The notes under the pieces are model-generated. The model ran no database searches. It had not been told where the DNA came from and saw nothing but the letters and a program-made list of their open reading frames with translations. Shown one piece after another: positions 10,101-18,846 of a stretch of 64,000 nt of DNA. The stretch comes from Streptococcus suis (GTDB lineage: Bacteria; Bacillota; Bacilli; Lactobacillales; Streptococcaceae), in contig NZ_POJH01000034.1 in the NCBI RefSeq assembly GCF_002960625.1, positions 1 through 64,000 of the forward strand, written 5' to 3'. Both the position numbers and the translations under genes were made by a program. Every line of letters starts with the position of its first letter. The stretch's first letter is position 1.

Positions 10101-12026
10101 ACTATACGGTGTTACTGTACGTGCAACTGGTAGGGTATTTAATGCAAACCAGTAAGACAAACCAACATTCTGTGGCATATCACCTTGCCCAAAGGTGACT
10201 GTATAGGTATTGCCTGATGTAACTGTTGAGACAATAGCTCCTTTATAAGCATAACGACTTGATGTGGTATCCCATTCCTCAGGTAAATTCAAATCACTTG
10301 CACGGTTGGAACCCAAAGAACGTGCTAGACCTTCATTAGTCACTTGAACGGTTGAACCATTAATCGGAACAAATTTCCCAGATGAATCTTTAACATATTC
10401 TAAACCAATGTCATTATGATTGAGGGAAGAATGCGTGAAGACTCCTGGTTTCTCCTTAGAAAAGGTGACCTGCGTTCCGTCTTCCAAGAAATACTTGGCA
10501 ACTACACGAAACTCCATCTTATCCGTTCGCCAGTCACCATTTCCATCATTTCGGTAGGCGATAAAGCCTTCGGTTGGATCATTTGGTACAACCAGCTTCA
10601 CGGCAGCGGTTCCAGCTGGTGATACAAGGTTGGTAATATCGTAAGTCACACGGCTAATCTTTTTCCCATCAAATCGTGCATGTTGAAGATTTTGATAATT
10701 AAAACTGAGGGTCTCACCTGTTTTGAAGCTATCATAGACAAAGAATCCTGTTGAATCCAAAATTCTTGAGTACCCACCCAGCATAGCATCGCCAGTTGAA
10801 ATGATCTGATTAGGATTTCGGGTAATAGCCCCATGTTGTGCTTGGGGTTCACCATTATTGAGATTGAGGGCTTGAGCTAGGGCTTCAGAAATATAACCTT
10901 CTTCACCTTTTGAAATCTCGGCTAAGTCACGTTGATAGCGTTCCATTTCTTTGGCATTATAGGCATCAATCGCTTCATTCTCTTTTCTGGCTGCGGCTTC
11001 TTTTTCTTGATTGCGTTTTGTAATGGCTTCAATCTCAGCTGCTCGATCTGAAACTAATTGTTGTTTCTCCTGATTCGCTTGATCTACTGCGGCTTGACCT
11101 GCACGGTTTTCAGCATCTACAGCTGCTTGACCTGCCTGATTACGCCTTTCAATGGCTTCGTTATCTGCCTTTGCCTTAGCAAGTCCAGCTTCATTTTCTT
11201 TTTGAATGGCCTGATTTTTCGCAACAATATCATCTGCCTTTGTTTTCTTTGTTAGATAATCCGCTACAGCTTGTTCGTTAGTTGTTTGAATGGTTTCAAC
11301 AGTCTTGCCATAGTTTGTATAGTCAAGTACAGATGTCCCATTTCCTGATGCAACTACTTGTTCATTTACTGTCACATCAGCATCTACATACCGAGTTTTT
11401 AGGTCATTGACTTTGGTATCAACCCAAGCATTTGTCTCTTTACCAGTTTGGTTGGCCCCTTCGTAGGCCTGTGACAGCTCCTTATTTTCCTGTTCAATGC
11501 GGGCTTTATTCGATTCGTATGTCGCTTTGTCAGCTTTGTAGGTTTTAGTGACTTCATTAATTGCCTCAACCTGTTTTTGGGCATCTGCTTCAGCTTTTGA
11601 AATTTGTTGGTTGGTTTCTGATGCAGAAGTTGTATTTCCCAAGTCCATTGGACTATCTTCAACCGTAGAAACACCTTCAGCCTTTGCCTCTTCAACTGCT
11701 TGTGTTACCGTATCATGTGGTACGGTGACTGCAATTGCACCGTTAGATTGTCCAGTTGACCCTAAACTTTCAGTTTGTTCAGAAACAGGGGTTGGTTGTG
11801 CTTCTGGTAAATTTGTCGCTGGATTCTCCGTTCGTTGAATGGTTGTATCAACTGATGATGTGACTTCATCAGCATGTGCAACCGCTCCTCCCCAAGCAAC
11901 AACAGCCGTCACCATGGTTCCAAGGGCAACGGAACATAGAGTGCGATATTTTTTACTCTTACGAAAGACGTGTTTCTCGCCTTTTTCCTGATTGACAAGA
12001 AAGTGATGATTACATGTTTTGGTCAT
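7131..12026 (-). CDS. Antigen I/II (SspB/agglutinin receptor)-like LPNTG adhesin of the ICE
   Basis: Cell-wall-anchored adhesin of 1,631 residues; relatives on conjugative elements promote cell-cell contact and aggregation. Seen in order: signal sequence with core VALGTMVTAVVAWGG and cleavage near AHADE; an alanine/glutamate/lysine-rich coiled A-region (about 140-365); a globular V-region (365-620); a proline-rich P-region (about 630-720, with FIPEKPVTFTPKP); then C-terminal domains. Three C-domains share the signature WDLDQYKG/LDYSQYKD...FVDDYPEE (about 7,790-9,400), followed by a diverged last domain, LPNTGEQE near 1604, a hydrophobic segment and KKKEEK (sortase A signal). The start at 12,026 (MTKTCNHHF) has GAAGGA about 6 bases upstream; an upstream in-frame ATG adds 12 non-conserved residues. 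It is the promoter-proximal gene downstream of the AbiE module. Confidence 0.93.
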   Translation of the reverse strand: MTKTCNHHFLVNQEKGEKHVFRKSKKYRTLCSVALGTMVTAVVAWGGAVAHADEVTSSVDTTIQRTENPATNLPEAQPTPVSEQTESLGSTGQSNGAIAVTVPHDTVTQAVEEAKAEGVSTVEDSPMDLGNTTSASETNQQISKAEADAQKQVEAINEVTKTYKADKATYESNKARIEQENKELSQAYEGANQTGKETNAWVDTKVNDLKTRYVDADVTVNEQVVASGNGTSVLDYTNYGKTVETIQTTNEQAVADYLTKKTKADDIVAKNQAIQKENEAGLAKAKADNEAIERRNQAGQAAVDAENRAGQAAVDQANQEKQQLVSDRAAEIEAITKRNQEKEAAARKENEAIDAYNAKEMERYQRDLAEISKGEEGYISEALAQALNLNNGEPQAQHGAITRNPNQIISTGDAMLGGYSRILDSTGFFVYDSFKTGETLSFNYQNLQHARFDGKKISRVTYDITNLVSPAGTAAVKLVVPNDPTEGFIAYRNDGNGDWRTDKMEFRVVAKYFLEDGTQVTFSKEKPGVFTHSSLNHNDIGLEYVKDSSGKFVPINGSTVQVTNEGLARSLGSNRASDLNLPEEWDTTSSRYAYKGAIVSTVTSGNTYTVTFGQGDMPQNVGLSYWFALNTLPVARTVTPYSPKPHVAVELEPVPEPITVTPDVYTPKTFIPEKPVTFTPKPLEEVVQPSLTLTKVTLPVKPIPKELPTPPQVPTVHYHAYRLTTSPEIMKEVVNSDQANLHEKTVSKDSTVIYPLTVDALSPNRAQTTSLIFEDYLPAGYLFDKETTQKENGNYVLSFDETKNFVTLTAKENLLQEVNKDLTKVYQLTAPKLYGSVQNDGATYSNSYKLLLNKGTTNAYTVTSNVVTVRTPGDGETTTLITPDKNNENADGVLINDTVVALGTTNHYRLIWDLDQYKGDRSAKETIARGFFFVDDYPEEVLDVVENGTAVTTLDGQKVSGITVKNYASLNEAPKDLQDKLARAKITPTGAFQVFLPDDNQAFYDQYVQTGTSLALLTKMTVKDSLYGQTKTYTNKAYQVDFGNGYETKEVTNTLVSPVPKKQNLNKDKVDINGKPMLVGTQNHYTLSWDLDQYRGIKADNSQIAQGFYFVDDYPEEALLPDEAAIQFVASDGKTVSGITVKSYSQLSEAPNSLQAALSKQKIQPKGAFQVFMPEDPQDFFESYVTKGENITIVTPMTVLETMLNSGKSYENVAYQVDFGQAYETNTVTNFVPKVTPHKSNTNQEGISIDGKTVLPNTVNYYKIVLDYSQYKDMVVTDDVLAKGFYMVDDYPEEALTLIPDGIQILDKDGNRVSGISVSTYASLSEAPKVVQDAMAERQFTPKGAIQVLSSDDPKAFYDTYVKTGQTLVVTLPMTVKNELTKTGGQYENTAYQIDFGLAYVTETVVNNVPKLDPQKDVVIDLSHKDDSLDGKEVALHQTFNYRLVGAMIPSNRATALFEYGFEDNYDEKHDEYNGVYRSYLMTDVILKDGSVLKEGTEVTKYTLQQVDTENGLVSISFDKSFLETISDDSAFQADVYLQMKRIATGQVENTYLHTVNGYVISSNTVVTHTPQPEEPSPNQPTPPQPPIETIEPPVPASVLPNTGEQESLLGLIGAGILLGTAYGLKKKEEK

Positions 12027-12133
12027 AAATAGTCCTTCTTTTCTTTTATTCTTTAGCAACAAACTGTCACTCTTTCCTCATCATAAAAAAGAAGGCTTGA
12101 TTTTGTTATCACAATACATTAATGTAAAAGAAA

Positions 12134-12184
12134 ATGTTGCTTTTACACCACAAATGTTGTAAAATCGTAGTGTAAAAGCAACAT
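12134..12184 (+). promoter_or_regulatory. abiE promoter with a 15-bp inverted-repeat operator
   Basis: Candidate promoter: -35 TTGCTT (12,137-12,142), 17-bp spacer, -10 TAAAAT (12,160-12,165). A perfect inverted repeat, ATGTTGCTTTTACAC at 12,134-12,148 and GTGTAAAAGCAACAT at 12,170-12,184, covers the -35 and the expected start site; a partial third copy (ATGTTGTAAAA) lies between. In characterised AbiE systems AbiEi represses its own promoter by binding paired inverted repeats, which this layout matches. The same 136-bp gap must hold the divergent adhesin promoter. Confidence 0.75.
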
Positions 12185-12198
12185 AGAAAGGAGTAAGC

Positions 12199-12789
12199 AT
12201 GTCAAAAAAAGAGATTCTACTTGAATTTATAGAAAACCACAATGGCATTATCACCTATAAAGATTGTAAAGCACTAAACATTCCAACAATATATTTGACA
12301 AGACTAGAAAAAGAAGGAATTCTATACCGCGTCGAAAAAGGAATTTTCCTAACCCAGAATGGAGACTACGACGAATACTACTTCTTTCAGTACCGATATC
12401 CAAAAGCTGTTTTCTCATATATCTCAGCGCTTTACCTGCAACAATTTACAGATGAAATTCCTCAATATTTTGACGTAACCATTCCTAGAGGCTACCGTTT
12501 TAATACTCCTCCAGCTAATCTGAACATTCATTCCGTTTCTAAGGAATATAGCGAACTAGGAATTACTCTTGTAAAAACCCCTATGGGAAACGAGGTAAGA
12601 GTGTATGATTTCGAACGTATTATCTGTGATTTTGTGATTCATCGAGAAAAAATAGATACTGAGCTTTTTGTCAAAACACTTCAACATTATGGAAACTATC
12701 CTAAAAAAAATCTTACAAAACTCTATGAATATGCGACAAAAATGAACACCTTGGACAAGGTCAAACAAACCCTGGAGGTTCTAGTATGA
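12199..12789 (+). CDS. abiEi: AbiEi antitoxin / autorepressor of the AbiE system
   Basis: 196 residues. The N-terminal winged helix-turn-helix (ILLEFIENHNGIITYKD, then LTRLEKEGILYRVEKGIF) is the AbiEi_4-type domain, followed by the typical C-terminal antitoxin domain. Known role of the family: type IV antitoxin that counteracts the nucleotidyltransferase toxin without a stable complex, and represses its own operon. RBS AAAGGAG lies 8 bases upstream. The stop overlaps the next start (ATGA), the usual coupled abiEi-abiEii arrangement. It is on the opposite strand to the transfer genes, between the adhesin and the wall hydrolase, so it is a cargo insertion in the ICE backbone. Confidence 0.92.
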   Translation: MSKKEILLEFIENHNGIITYKDCKALNIPTIYLTRLEKEGILYRVEKGIFLTQNGDYDEYYFFQYRYPKAVFSYISALYLQQFTDEIPQYFDVTIPRGYRFNTPPANLNIHSVSKEYSELGITLVKTPMGNEVRVYDFERIICDFVIHREKIDTELFVKTLQHYGNYPKKNLTKLYEYATKMNTLDKVKQTLEVLV

Positions 12790-13631
12790 ATAAAGCTAAG
12801 CTAACAGCACTCTGTCATAAAATATCTAAGAATACTGGATTAACCTTTAATTCCGTTATGACCTATTACTTTTTAGAAGTAATTTTGAAAAAATTAAGTC
12901 AGAGTAGCTATTCAAATCACTATATCTTCAAAGGAGGTTTCCTACTGTCAAATGTTATTGGAGTTGAATCTCGTAGCACGGTTGATATTGATTTTTTGTT
13001 CCATCAAATGACACTTTCAGAAGATACTGTAGAGCAGCAACTCAAGGAAATTTTAGCAGATTCAGAAGAAGGCATTTCTTTTGTGATTCAATCCATCACA
13101 GCTATTAAAGAAAGTGATGACTATGGTGGCTATCGAGCAACAATTTTGTGCCAACTTGAGAATATTAAACAAGTTATCCATTTGGATATTGCGACAGGCG
13201 ATGTTGTAACTCCTCAGCCTATTACATACGACTATAAAGCTATTTTTGATGGAGACAATTTTCCAATCATTGCTTATACAATTGAAACAATTCTAGCTGA
13301 GAAACTTCAAACCATCTATTCACGTAATTTCTTGAACAGCAGAAGCAAAGATTTTTACGATATTTATATTCTTTCAAAACTGAAGAAAGAAGACATTGAC
13401 TTCATTCAGTTGAAAAATGCCTGTCAGAGAACATTTTCCTATCGCGAAACAGAACTCGATTTTGAAAAGATTATTGAACTACTCGAGAGGTTCAAATCTG
13501 ACCCTATTCAGAATAAACAATGGCAAAATTATTCGAAAAAATATAGCTATACAAAGGGGATTTCCCTTGCAGATGTTCTTGATGAGATGATTCGTCTCAT
13601 AGCAGTTCTTATTTCTATAAATTCTGATTAA
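12786..13631 (+). CDS. abiEii: AbiEii nucleotidyltransferase toxin
   Basis: 281 residues with the AbiEii/MenT nucleotidyltransferase signature: FKGGFLLSN near residue 49, the metal-binding STVDIDFLF near 66, and downstream EKLQTIYSR and SRSKDFYDIYIL motifs containing the conserved lysine and aspartates. Family members transfer nucleotides to tRNA or other acceptors and stop growth, giving abortive infection against phage or stabilising mobile elements. Catalytic residues look intact, so the toxin is probably active; its acceptor substrate cannot be predicted here. The gene overlaps abiEi by 4 bases and ends in a strong bidirectional terminator. Confidence 0.92.
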   Translation: MNKAKLTALCHKISKNTGLTFNSVMTYYFLEVILKKLSQSSYSNHYIFKGGFLLSNVIGVESRSTVDIDFLFHQMTLSEDTVEQQLKEILADSEEGISFVIQSITAIKESDDYGGYRATILCQLENIKQVIHLDIATGDVVTPQPITYDYKAIFDGDNFPIIAYTIETILAEKLQTIYSRNFLNSRSKDFYDIYILSKLKKEDIDFIQLKNACQRTFSYRETELDFEKIIELLERFKSDPIQNKQWQNYSKKYSYTKGISLADVLDEMIRLIAVLISINSD

Positions 13632-13645
13632 TAGTGACCAAAAAC

Positions 13646-13695
13646 AAAAAGGATATGCTAACATTTATACATTTTGTTAGCATATCCTTTTTTAT
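13646..13695. terminator. Bidirectional intrinsic terminator between abiEii and the wall-hydrolase gene
   Basis: Perfect 17-bp stem AAAAAGGATATGCTAAC (13,646-13,662) / GTTAGCATATCCTTTTT (13,676-13,692), 13-base loop, with T-runs on both strands. It separates convergent genes and overlaps the stop codon of the hydrolase gene. Confidence 0.9.
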
Positions 13696-16493
13696 TTCGT
13701 CGTATAAGCAAAACTCAAGCTACTATCCACTCCAGATAATTTACGGAAGGTATAGTTTGGATTGCCATTGTAGTTGGTTTCGGAGATAAGGAATGAGCCA
13801 TCTGGGTAGACTTTCTCCACAAAAGCCACATGTCCGTATTCTGTTGGTGTGCCATGTCCTCCTCCCGCAAAGGAAAGGATAGCTCCTGCTTGTGGACTTG
13901 TCCCTGTCTCTCCACCGAGACTTGCGGCTGTTCGTACCCAATCTTGGCCATTGCCCATGGTACTGATAATTGGAATCTTCTCACCATTTTTACCTTTGAG
14001 TTTTAGCCCCAGTTGGTTGATACGGGCTGCAACTCCCCAAGTACATTGGCCGTAAGCATATCCCATACCGTCACCACCTCCTGGAATAGAGTTTTCAAAA
14101 AGGTCTCCTCGTACAGCTTCAAGTGCTTTTGGATCACTTTGTGCTGTCCCACCGTTTGGTTGACTAAAACCTTTTTCAATTTGGTAATACCACTCACTTG
14201 CCCGTGTTTGACGTTCAAGTAGCTTATCTCCACTATTTCCTTCCCAGTAAATGAGAAAGAGTTGGGCAAGACTAGCTGGACTTCCTGAATTTTTGAAAAA
14301 GTCCTTTAACCAGTTGGTGTAATAAGGACTATCCCCATGCAACATGAAATCCAGTTGTAACCCCAAGTCATACCACTTTTGATGTTTTCCTTTGGCATAT
14401 TCCAACAATAAAGTATGTCTGCGTGACCCATCCGCGGTATCTGTCCATTGGCCTAAGCCTAAACCACGTTTAAGTATATTTGGGTAACGTCCATTGTATA
14501 TAGTTGGACCATTGATTGAGAGCCAGCCCTCATCATCCCACGAACTATCAGTCGCACCAACTGGCGGAGATAAATAGTCGCCTTCAGCTCGTTTTGGATT
14601 AATGGAAGATTCTACCGACCAATTTCCTAAAATAGCTGCGATAGCTTGATTGGTCGCACCTTTGCTTTTAAGATAGTCATAAATTGCCTTGGCTCTCTCG
14701 AACTCATCGCCGCCAAACTGCCCGATAGTTGGAAGAATGGTGGTCTGAACCTGAATCACTTTTGGAAAGTAGAATGCTGGATTGACATAGACCAACTTAT
14801 CCGTGTCATCATCAACCTTTTGATAGGTGACTTTTAGACCCATTCCGTCCTTGGTTTGACCAATAATGTCTCCTGCCAAGACTTGTTGATTTTCGCTCAC
14901 TCGGCCTGAATGAATGCCAAACAAGGTTAGTTTAGTCTTATTAACTCCCTTACCAGATGTCAAAATAACATTCTCTCCATCAAGAGATACCTTGCCATCC
15001 ATCGGAGACACAATGACTTGACCTTCTTTTGCTTCTAAGATGATATGGTGATGAAGCGTTGGTTTCTCATCAATGACCTCATAACCATATCGGTAGGTCA
15101 TGTTTAAGCTATCCTCATCGGTCTGTCCCTGAAAGGGATTGTCCAATTCTTGAAGGGCTAAATAGTTGCCTTCTTCGGTCAACTCCTTTAGTTCTTCTTG
15201 GTCCTCATCAGACAGCTTGTAAGCAGGTTCCTTATACAAGTCAGACATGGATTTAATAGAATCTCCACCGTTTAAGTCCGACCACAGTTGACTGAGAAAT
15301 TCTTTGTAGGTTGTTCCGCTTGTCTCTATGAAATCATCTAACTTGTAGTCTTGGTATTGATGATTCATGTAAACCATAACCTCATCAATCTTGGTGTAAT
15401 AGGTAATTCCCTTTTCGTTGGTTCTTGTATGCTCCGCATCTTCCCACGTCATGTGGGTATAGGCCTTGGTCAATTCCATCTCATCTTGTTGAATGACACT
15501 GCTACCTGAGACACTCATGAAAAAGCTCATCATCAAAAGGAGTATCAAGAGAATGCCTGAGACAATCCAAGTCAAAGGATTTCCCGCAAGGACAGAAAAG
15601 AAAGTCATACTTCCCTTAATGGCTTGGACGATTCCTTTGAAACCTGCGACACTTTGTTTTCTGGCAAGCTTTAAAAAGGTATGGTAGCGTCTTCTTGGTT
15701 TAAGAGGTTTCTGGCGTGTGAATCCTTTTCCCTTTTTGAAGTTCTGGAATCTTTCCTTTCCATGAGAAAATTTTGTTTTGGTAAACCGCACACCAGTCTG
15801 TCCACTTTTTACTGCCACCTTACCTGCTTGATAAGTAAACCTGCCATAGCGTCTGGCTTTCAAACTAGTATCCTTCATGGTTCTTAGACCATCTAAATCA
15901 TCCTCCTGTGCTATCAGGTCAAGGGATTCAGATGCAGCCAAGCCTAATCCAGCTTTGACTTTGGTAGAGTTTTTCTTAGACTTTTGGACTTTCTTGAGTT
16001 GTTTAACCTCACGCTTGGCAGAACTTACGTCTTTTTCTGCACTTAGTCGATCAAATGATTTTTCTTGGTGAAACTGAAAGCGAGACTTCAGGGAAGGATT
16101 TTCTTTTTGGAAAGTAAACTTGGGATTAACTGCCTGTTGTTTTTCATTCAGTTTCACTTCTGACAAATGTTTTCTTGCCGTCCGCAAACGTTCTTGAGCT
16201 TGAGGAAGTCGATAGTTCTTAATTTCCTTTACCTTCAATAGTCTAGGAGATACATAGGTAATTTCCTTTAGGAACTTCTCTTCTGCTTCCTTTTGGCTAC
16301 TGAGTAGATTTTCTTTAAACTCTGTTTTCTTTTCCTGAAACAGAGAATTTTGAGCTGATTTTCGAAATCTTCCTTTTTTAGGAACAGTCTGTTTTAAGGT
16401 CCTAACTTCTTTCCGATAATGCATACGGGCTGATTTTAAGTTGCTTCGAAAGTTTTGCCTAGCCTGTTTGACTAGCTTTTTATCCTCTTTCAT
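13692..16493 (-). CDS. VirB1-like membrane-anchored lysozyme/CHAP peptidoglycan hydrolase
   Basis: Opens the peptidoglycan for the conjugation channel. The 933 residues start with a very basic cytoplasmic region of about 290 residues, one membrane helix (WIVSGILLILLLMMSFF, about 305-325), a degenerate M23/LytM-like segment (VSPMDGKVSLDGENV...IHSGRV) without an HxH metal site, a phage-tail-type lysozyme domain (about 598-780; ILGNWSVESSINP with the catalytic Glu, then GLGLGQWTD) and a CHAP amidase/endopeptidase domain with Cys in YGQCTWG (about 815), His in YGHVAFVE (about 890) and ETNYNGN. All residues expected for activity are present. It lies one base after virB4, as in other Gram-positive T4SS operons. 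The long basic N-terminus is unusual and may contact DNA or ribosomes (inference). Confidence 0.92.
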   Translation of the reverse strand: MKEDKKLVKQARQNFRSNLKSARMHYRKEVRTLKQTVPKKGRFRKSAQNSLFQEKKTEFKENLLSSQKEAEEKFLKEITYVSPRLLKVKEIKNYRLPQAQERLRTARKHLSEVKLNEKQQAVNPKFTFQKENPSLKSRFQFHQEKSFDRLSAEKDVSSAKREVKQLKKVQKSKKNSTKVKAGLGLAASESLDLIAQEDDLDGLRTMKDTSLKARRYGRFTYQAGKVAVKSGQTGVRFTKTKFSHGKERFQNFKKGKGFTRQKPLKPRRRYHTFLKLARKQSVAGFKGIVQAIKGSMTFFSVLAGNPLTWIVSGILLILLLMMSFFMSVSGSSVIQQDEMELTKAYTHMTWEDAEHTRTNEKGITYYTKIDEVMVYMNHQYQDYKLDDFIETSGTTYKEFLSQLWSDLNGGDSIKSMSDLYKEPAYKLSDEDQEELKELTEEGNYLALQELDNPFQGQTDEDSLNMTYRYGYEVIDEKPTLHHHIILEAKEGQVIVSPMDGKVSLDGENVILTSGKGVNKTKLTLFGIHSGRVSENQQVLAGDIIGQTKDGMGLKVTYQKVDDDTDKLVYVNPAFYFPKVIQVQTTILPTIGQFGGDEFERAKAIYDYLKSKGATNQAIAAILGNWSVESSINPKRAEGDYLSPPVGATDSSWDDEGWLSINGPTIYNGRYPNILKRGLGLGQWTDTADGSRRHTLLLEYAKGKHQKWYDLGLQLDFMLHGDSPYYTNWLKDFFKNSGSPASLAQLFLIYWEGNSGDKLLERQTRASEWYYQIEKGFSQPNGGTAQSDPKALEAVRGDLFENSIPGGGDGMGYAYGQCTWGVAARINQLGLKLKGKNGEKIPIISTMGNGQDWVRTAASLGGETGTSPQAGAILSFAGGGHGTPTEYGHVAFVEKVYPDGSFLISETNYNGNPNYTFRKLSGVDSSLSFAYTTK

Positions 16494-16494
16494 C

Positions 16495-18846
16495 TCATGT
16501 CCTCATTTTTTCAGGGTCCGTACTCATGATGTCAAAGAGCTTGGTGTGTTGTGGAATCTTATTTTTGAAAGGAACAACGGTTGAACCGGCCTTGATTAGC
16601 CCAGCCCCTTTTTCAGGATTGACTAAGTACTTCTCCAGCTCTTTAGAAAGTCCAAGCATATGCACCAACTCTTCACGATCACTCTTAGCCTGTTTTAAAA
16701 GTATCATGAACTCACTATTGGCAATAATGCGTCTACCATTGGCATCCAAAAGAAGAGTTTCTACATTCTGAGTAATGCCTGTCGGTATCGCCCCATACTT
16801 ACGGACACGACTCCAAAGTTTAAAGAAGAAATCAGAGGCATATTTGTCCAATAAGAGTAGCTGCATTTCATCAAAATAAATCCAGGTCTTCTTCCCTAGC
16901 TTTTGGTTTTTGACCACCCGATTCCAAATTTGGTCAAAGATAACCATGAGGGCAATCTGTTTTAATTCATCGCCTAACTTTTTGACATTGTAAATCAGGA
17001 AATGACTGTCTGTTTTAATATTGGTCCGATGTGAAAATATGTCCAGCGACCCTTCCACATAGAGTTCCATATCCAGTGCCAAGTCCTTAGCTTCCTGTTC
17101 AGGTTGTTGAGCTAAGACAAAGACCCATTCGACCAAGGACGGTGTGTCAAAATGCTTATAAGTGAGTCTTGTCACACGGTCAATCAAGGACTTTTCACGA
17201 CCATCCATTTTACGGTCCAAGAGCTTTCCAATCCAAGACAAGAGAAATTCGGATTTGACCTTAACCGGATCCTCATCCATATTCTCATCAGATAGATCTA
17301 AGACATTTAAGAAGGTGGTAGAATCTGGGGCAATATCAATACTCTCCCCACCAAAGGCTTGACCGATAATACTGTACTCGTTTTCTGGGTCAACAATAAT
17401 AATTTCAGTATCACTATCTGCTTCCTTGAGCTTTGTAGAGATGATTTCATGTTTTGTCGCCATCCCTTTGCCCGCTCCAGAAGTCCCTAAAATCAAACCT
17501 GACGGAGTATTTAACTTGCCACGGTCAATACTGATGATATTACTTGAGATTTGATTGATGCCATAAAATTTCCCACCCTTGTCCTGAATATCAACGGAAG
17601 TCCAAGGGGCATTCACAGCAATATTCGAGGTTAAGAGCGACCGAGAAACACCTTCAAGATAGTTCTTCCCAAATGGCAAGAGACTATTAAAAGCAGCTTC
17701 TTGCATGTAGGTCAAATTATCGATAATCATATCATTAGACCCTGCTACTTGCTTGATAATATCAAGAGATTGTTTGAGTTGGTCTTCAGTATCCGCCAGC
17801 ACACCAATCAGAAATACGGTGTCAAACAGCTTATCTCCTGTTTGGGTCATGGTTTGAAGAAGAGCTTCTGCTTCATCGATGTTGTTTTCAAGAACATGAC
17901 CGACCTTCTCCAAATAGATACCTGTCCGAGCCATTTTTTGTTGTTCCCCAATTTTTTGTGATTCCATCAAAGTTTTCTTGGTTCGTAGCTTGGTCATGGT
18001 TTCAGACTTAGTAGAGCCTTTAGCATGTAGGCTAATCATCACTTCCAAATCTGACTGCATGAGGTCACGAATAAATTTATCCCCTAGCTCCATACCATAG
18101 TCACGAACATAGACAATCTGTAATAATCGATCGTCCAATTCAATATGATTCTTGTGTTTAAAGGAAAGGTAGGTTGGGGCAATAAAGTACTTGGTGGATT
18201 GACCTGAGAGGGTCAAATCCTTGTAAGAGAACGGTAAATGATTTTCACCTCGCAACATATCCGCAAGGACATTCACTCGCTCTTCTCCACCAAGCAGACC
18301 AAGAGATACATCAATCTCTGAAAAGCCACTCTTGAAATATTCCCCAATTTGCGACAGAGACCGAAAAGCTAGTTTTGGTGTTTGGTCGCTCTTGCCAAAT
18401 GAAAGAAACTTGACAGCTGAAAAGTTGTTCTCACCCGCCTCTAAGTTGGCATCCATCATGCGATTCAATTCATCACGATAAGCATCAAACCCATCTTCCT
18501 GTAAGGGATAGAGAATACTCTTACGGAATTTTTCCAGATTGACCTTTTGATTGAAAATGGTCAGTTGGAAATTGGTCTGATCATCCAGTGAATTGATTAA
18601 ATCGGAATATTTCTCAACAATAGCTCCTTTATCATCTAAGCCAACTGTTTGATAATTGACATCTCCTAAGAGATAGGTTTGTGAGAAATAACTTGGACTG
18701 ACCTGCATAAGGCCATTCTGAAAAAGCCCTTGATAGGCTAACGTATTTACGGTTGATGGTCTGATCTCCTGCTTCTGTGTTTTCGTCTTTTGCATTTTGT
18801 CATTAGAAGAGGTCTTTGGTTTCATTGAGTGTTTTAATTTTTTCAC
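16495..18846 (-). CDS. virB4: VirB4-type conjugation ATPase
   Basis: 783-residue cytoplasmic ATPase that energises the type IV secretion channel. Walker A is GTSGAGKG (near residue 453) and Walker B is WIYFDEMQLLL (near 655), followed by the arginine-containing C-terminal region typical of VirB4/TraE/TrsE. Start: GTG at 18,846 with AAGGAG 7 bases upstream; an ATG seven codons later lacks its own RBS. The gene overlaps the end of the PrgI gene by 44 bases in another frame, indicating tight coupling. It is followed directly by the wall hydrolase gene. Family assignment is firm. Confidence 0.95.
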   Translation of the reverse strand: MKKLKHSMKPKTSSNDKMQKTKTQKQEIRPSTVNTLAYQGLFQNGLMQVSPSYFSQTYLLGDVNYQTVGLDDKGAIVEKYSDLINSLDDQTNFQLTIFNQKVNLEKFRKSILYPLQEDGFDAYRDELNRMMDANLEAGENNFSAVKFLSFGKSDQTPKLAFRSLSQIGEYFKSGFSEIDVSLGLLGGEERVNVLADMLRGENHLPFSYKDLTLSGQSTKYFIAPTYLSFKHKNHIELDDRLLQIVYVRDYGMELGDKFIRDLMQSDLEVMISLHAKGSTKSETMTKLRTKKTLMESQKIGEQQKMARTGIYLEKVGHVLENNIDEAEALLQTMTQTGDKLFDTVFLIGVLADTEDQLKQSLDIIKQVAGSNDMIIDNLTYMQEAAFNSLLPFGKNYLEGVSRSLLTSNIAVNAPWTSVDIQDKGGKFYGINQISSNIISIDRGKLNTPSGLILGTSGAGKGMATKHEIISTKLKEADSDTEIIIVDPENEYSIIGQAFGGESIDIAPDSTTFLNVLDLSDENMDEDPVKVKSEFLLSWIGKLLDRKMDGREKSLIDRVTRLTYKHFDTPSLVEWVFVLAQQPEQEAKDLALDMELYVEGSLDIFSHRTNIKTDSHFLIYNVKKLGDELKQIALMVIFDQIWNRVVKNQKLGKKTWIYFDEMQLLLLDKYASDFFFKLWSRVRKYGAIPTGITQNVETLLLDANGRRIIANSEFMILLKQAKSDREELVHMLGLSKELEKYLVNPEKGAGLIKAGSTVVPFKNKIPQHTKLFDIMSTDPEKMRT

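Noticed and set aside
10416..10622. Plus-strand open frames within the adhesin, SNF2, smc and alaS genes
   Set aside because: They lie opposite strongly coding frames with clear family motifs and have no RBS or known domains.
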